A stretch of DNA of 64,000 nucleotides, taken from NCBI GenBank assembly GCA_029718625.1, contig JAINUF010000034.1:124001-188000 (forward strand), given 5' to 3'. The position numbers and the translations under genes are program-made. Of this stretch, positions 61,786 through 64,000 are shown piece by piece. Origin of the DNA: Synaphobranchus kaupii (taxonomy: Eukaryota > Chordata > Actinopteri > Anguilliformes > Synaphobranchidae). Positions within the stretch are counted from its first letter, which is position 1. Each line of letters opens with the position of its first letter. The notes below the pieces were generated by a model. The model did not search any database. It saw only the letters and a list, made by a program, of their open reading frames with translations, and had not been told where the DNA came from.

Positions 61786-63448
61786 TTCACTACCACACAA
61801 TATATTAACTTGTGTACAATTATTCGTTATGGCAGCTTAGCAAGAAAATTAAATGAAATGTATCTATATCTGTTGCACATTCTTTGATACTGCCCGAACA
61901 GCACACTTGGAAGTATGCGTTTCTCACACTCCGGCTTTGGGACGGGACTTAAAATGGCCTCTCCAGAGCATACTTCTTTGGAAGGATTTTGGAGCCATTT
62001 GTGCACTGTGACAAAGAAGCGGTTTCCATACCGACAAAGGTGTTGAAGCACTGGGGTTTGTTGTCCCAGTACACGCCCAGGAAGTAGACAGGCACACCGG
62101 TGAGCATGATGGCCAGGCCGATACCGCACACCACGGGCTCCGAGTACAGCGAGAAGATGAGCAGGAAGGCCCAGAAGAGAAGGTAGATCACTGGCCACAC
62201 CAGACTAATCTGTACGGAGAGATACACTGCTGCATTACTACATTCTCAGTCACAGACGCCTGAGCTCTAGCACACACACACCTGCAACACCACGCACATC
62301 GCAGAAATACCACACACATGCATAAATGTAACATATTTACAATATTTACAATTTAACTATATATTGTAGCATATTCCATTCCCACAAGGGTAATCTTGGG
62401 AGTTCCTGTACCAGTGGGCTGAAGTATCTTTCGGTCTCACCTTGATTGGTCTATACATGTCAGGCTGCTTGATGCGAAGCACAATCTGCCCGGCGACAGT
62501 GACTCCATAGAAGAGGTAGTTGATGAAGCCCACGTAGTTGATGAGAGTGTACATGTCACTGGTGCACAGCATCAGAAGTGTGGACACACACTGGGGAGGA
62601 CGGATAAGACAGTGTCAGAGCCTCAACATGGAGCTTGTTGAGCCCCCTACGGGGCTCTGGACGAGAAGGAAGTCGGTGAGATTGGTCTTATTTCTTTTCC
62701 ATTTTTAAAACATTTTTTGTTGCAGTTCTTGTTGTAGGCATCAAGCTAATTTGTTAACAGAAAAGCAGAGACAAAAATTTATTTTAGAAGATTTAATAAA
62801 GAGAAAGGGGGGGGGGGGAACAGACAGACAGACAAAAGAGCAGAGGGCAAGTGAACAGTATGAGACTCACTGTGAAGAGGAGGGCAGGGATGGGGGTGCA
62901 GCGTTTGACATGGATCATGGCCAGCAAACTGGGGAGGTGACCCTCTCTTGCCCCTGCAAAGAACAACCTGAGAAAGAGAGATAGGGCATCAGTACAGGCG
63001 GTGCAGATACACTGAGTAATGAGAAAATAATTACAGCGTGTACTCTCTGGCAACCTGCTACAAACTGCATAAAGGAACTGTAAATCCTACATGCATCGCA
63101 TTGGCTGACTGCTATTTTCAACAGTCAGTGTCTGATAACTGATAAACATTTGGGACTGTTTGTACCATCACTCAGGCAGAGAGGAACATGGACGGGATGG
63201 GGAGACATAGATGGATTCCGGAAATGACCAGGACCATGGTGAACTAGAGAAAGAGGTGACAGAGGCCAGAGGGGTGGCTGGCTGGCTGGTTTTGGGGTGA
63301 GGTGGTGGGTGGGATGCGGACATTGGGGGGATGGGCGGACTGACCGGGACGAGGTGAAGAGGGACCCGTTGACCCCTCCGAAGGTAGAAAGGGCCACAGA
63401 GATGGGCATGATCCATGCCATCACTCCCAGTAACTTCTCCCCGAAAGT
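61612..63448 (-). CDS. slc7a8: LAT2-type neutral amino-acid exchanger, 3' five exons (5' end outside window)
   Basis: The light chain of a heteromeric plasma-membrane exchanger (partner SLC3A2) for neutral amino acids. Exons in transcript order are 63448-63345, 62967-62871, 62590-62441, 62209-62032 and 61748-61612, with GT-AG junctions and agreeing phases, giving the last 221 residues. Landmarks: [98 protein letters not shown] and [20 protein letters not shown]. Hydrophobic segments correspond to about the last six membrane helices. The cytoplasmic tail after FCVVVYPAG is acidic and short, ending KSAEC. YFLGVYW and QKFCVVVYP match LAT2 rather than LAT1 or y+LAT1. A (CT)n stretch forms the last acceptor. 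Confidence 0.93.
62968..63277 (-). repeat. Intron-end duplication, slc7a8 copy
   Basis: Minus-strand partner of 55399-55703. It makes up 310 of the 377 bp of this slc7a8 intron, leaving only the first 67 bp after the donor without a counterpart. It ends at the acceptor TCTCTCTTTCTCAG directly before the exon that begins LFFAGAREG. Confidence 0.92.
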
Positions 63449-64000
63449 CTGAGGGACAGACAGAGAGAGGACATTAGCTACTGGAGTCAGTGTGCACTCT
63501 CACACTGCGCACACGGCATCTAAATAGCCACAGACAATGAGAAGTGATCTACAGTAAGTGAGAACAGCAATATGAACTATGACGCTTTTTGTGGAAAGAC
63601 TGGGAGTGAGACTATGTTATGTTCATAAAGGAAATGAGGTGTAACTAATGCATGGACAGCTCTGGAAGTTTTGTGTGACCAGTTTTGTTGAAATTAAGTT
63701 TAAGAGATTGAGCTTGTTTTTGTTGGTCGAAAGCCAACGGCAAAAGAGAAATCAAATTGGACGTGAAACTTACACTATGAATACAGCACTAATTACAGTT
63801 ACTCCTAAAAAAAAGACAAGGACCCTACACTTTATGGTCATTTTCGACCAATCTCGCTGATAAATACAGATATAAAAATTATTACTAAAGCTATTGCTAG
63901 AAAAAATACTTTTTTTTTTTGTGTCCACACTCATTCCATTTCAGGGTATAAAAGAAAAAATAGGACTAAGCCCCACCTCTTATTTTCAATATCTATGGAT
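63449..64000. other. slc7a8 intron, upstream exons beyond the window
   Basis: No further exon was recognised up to the right edge. Short frames here have no family resemblance. Confidence 0.5.

Overview
The window is eukaryotic, vertebrate and almost certainly from a ray-finned fish. Its genes are split by GT-AG introns. Intergenic and intronic DNA is full of CA, GT, GA and CT microsatellites, minisatellites, tRNA-headed SINEs whose tails read GCGTCTGCCAAAT, Tc1-type elements, and hAT or piggyBac-type MITEs. The species is not identifiable from the sequence.

Five protein-coding genes could be assembled exon by exon. paip2b (+, coding 11468-18114, 127 aa) encodes a translational repressor that binds poly(A)-binding protein. 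nagk (-, 23555-29402, 10 exons, about 342 aa) is N-acetylglucosamine kinase and converges on paip2b. gmpr2 (-, 40428-51256, 9 coding exons, 345 aa) is GMP reductase. nedd8 (+, 54205-56446, 4 exons, 88 aa) is the ubiquitin-like modifier and lies head-to-head with gmpr2. The 3' half of slc7a8 (-, 61612-63448, five exons) encodes an LAT2-type amino-acid transporter and runs off the right edge. From memory, PAIP2B and NAGK are neighbours on human 2p13, while NEDD8 and GMPR2 are head-to-head on human 14q with SLC7A8 on the same arm. The window therefore joins two conserved vertebrate blocks.

Layout. 1-11456 is presumed 5' flank or first intron of paip2b: a promoter-like region packed with CTAACGTTAG palindromes, a SINE, a hAT element and simple repeats. 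11457-18114 is paip2b. 18115-23554 holds a dispersed repeat and a 2.1-kb transposon with inverted repeats of about 700 bp. 23555-29402 is nagk, with a large minisatellite in intron 6. 29403-40427 is a transposon graveyard that includes a hAT element interrupted by a second hAT MITE exactly inside its BED zinc-finger coding region. 40428-54204 is gmpr2 and the shared nedd8/gmpr2 promoter region. 54205-64000 holds nedd8, a 54-bp minisatellite, the probable slc7a8 3' UTR and the slc7a8 exons.

The genes are ordinary housekeeping or metabolic genes and do not form a pathway; I see no novel multi-gene system. The most unusual signals concern splice sites. About 305 bp at the 3' end of nedd8 intron 2 is also present, inverted, at the 3' end of an slc7a8 intron, and in both places the similarity stops at the splice acceptor. 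In gmpr2, two introns begin with tandem repeats that look like copies of their own exon/intron junction, laying down a series of extra 5' splice-site sequences. nagk also has a one-base insertion in a C run of exon 6 that would break the protein unless it is an assembly error.
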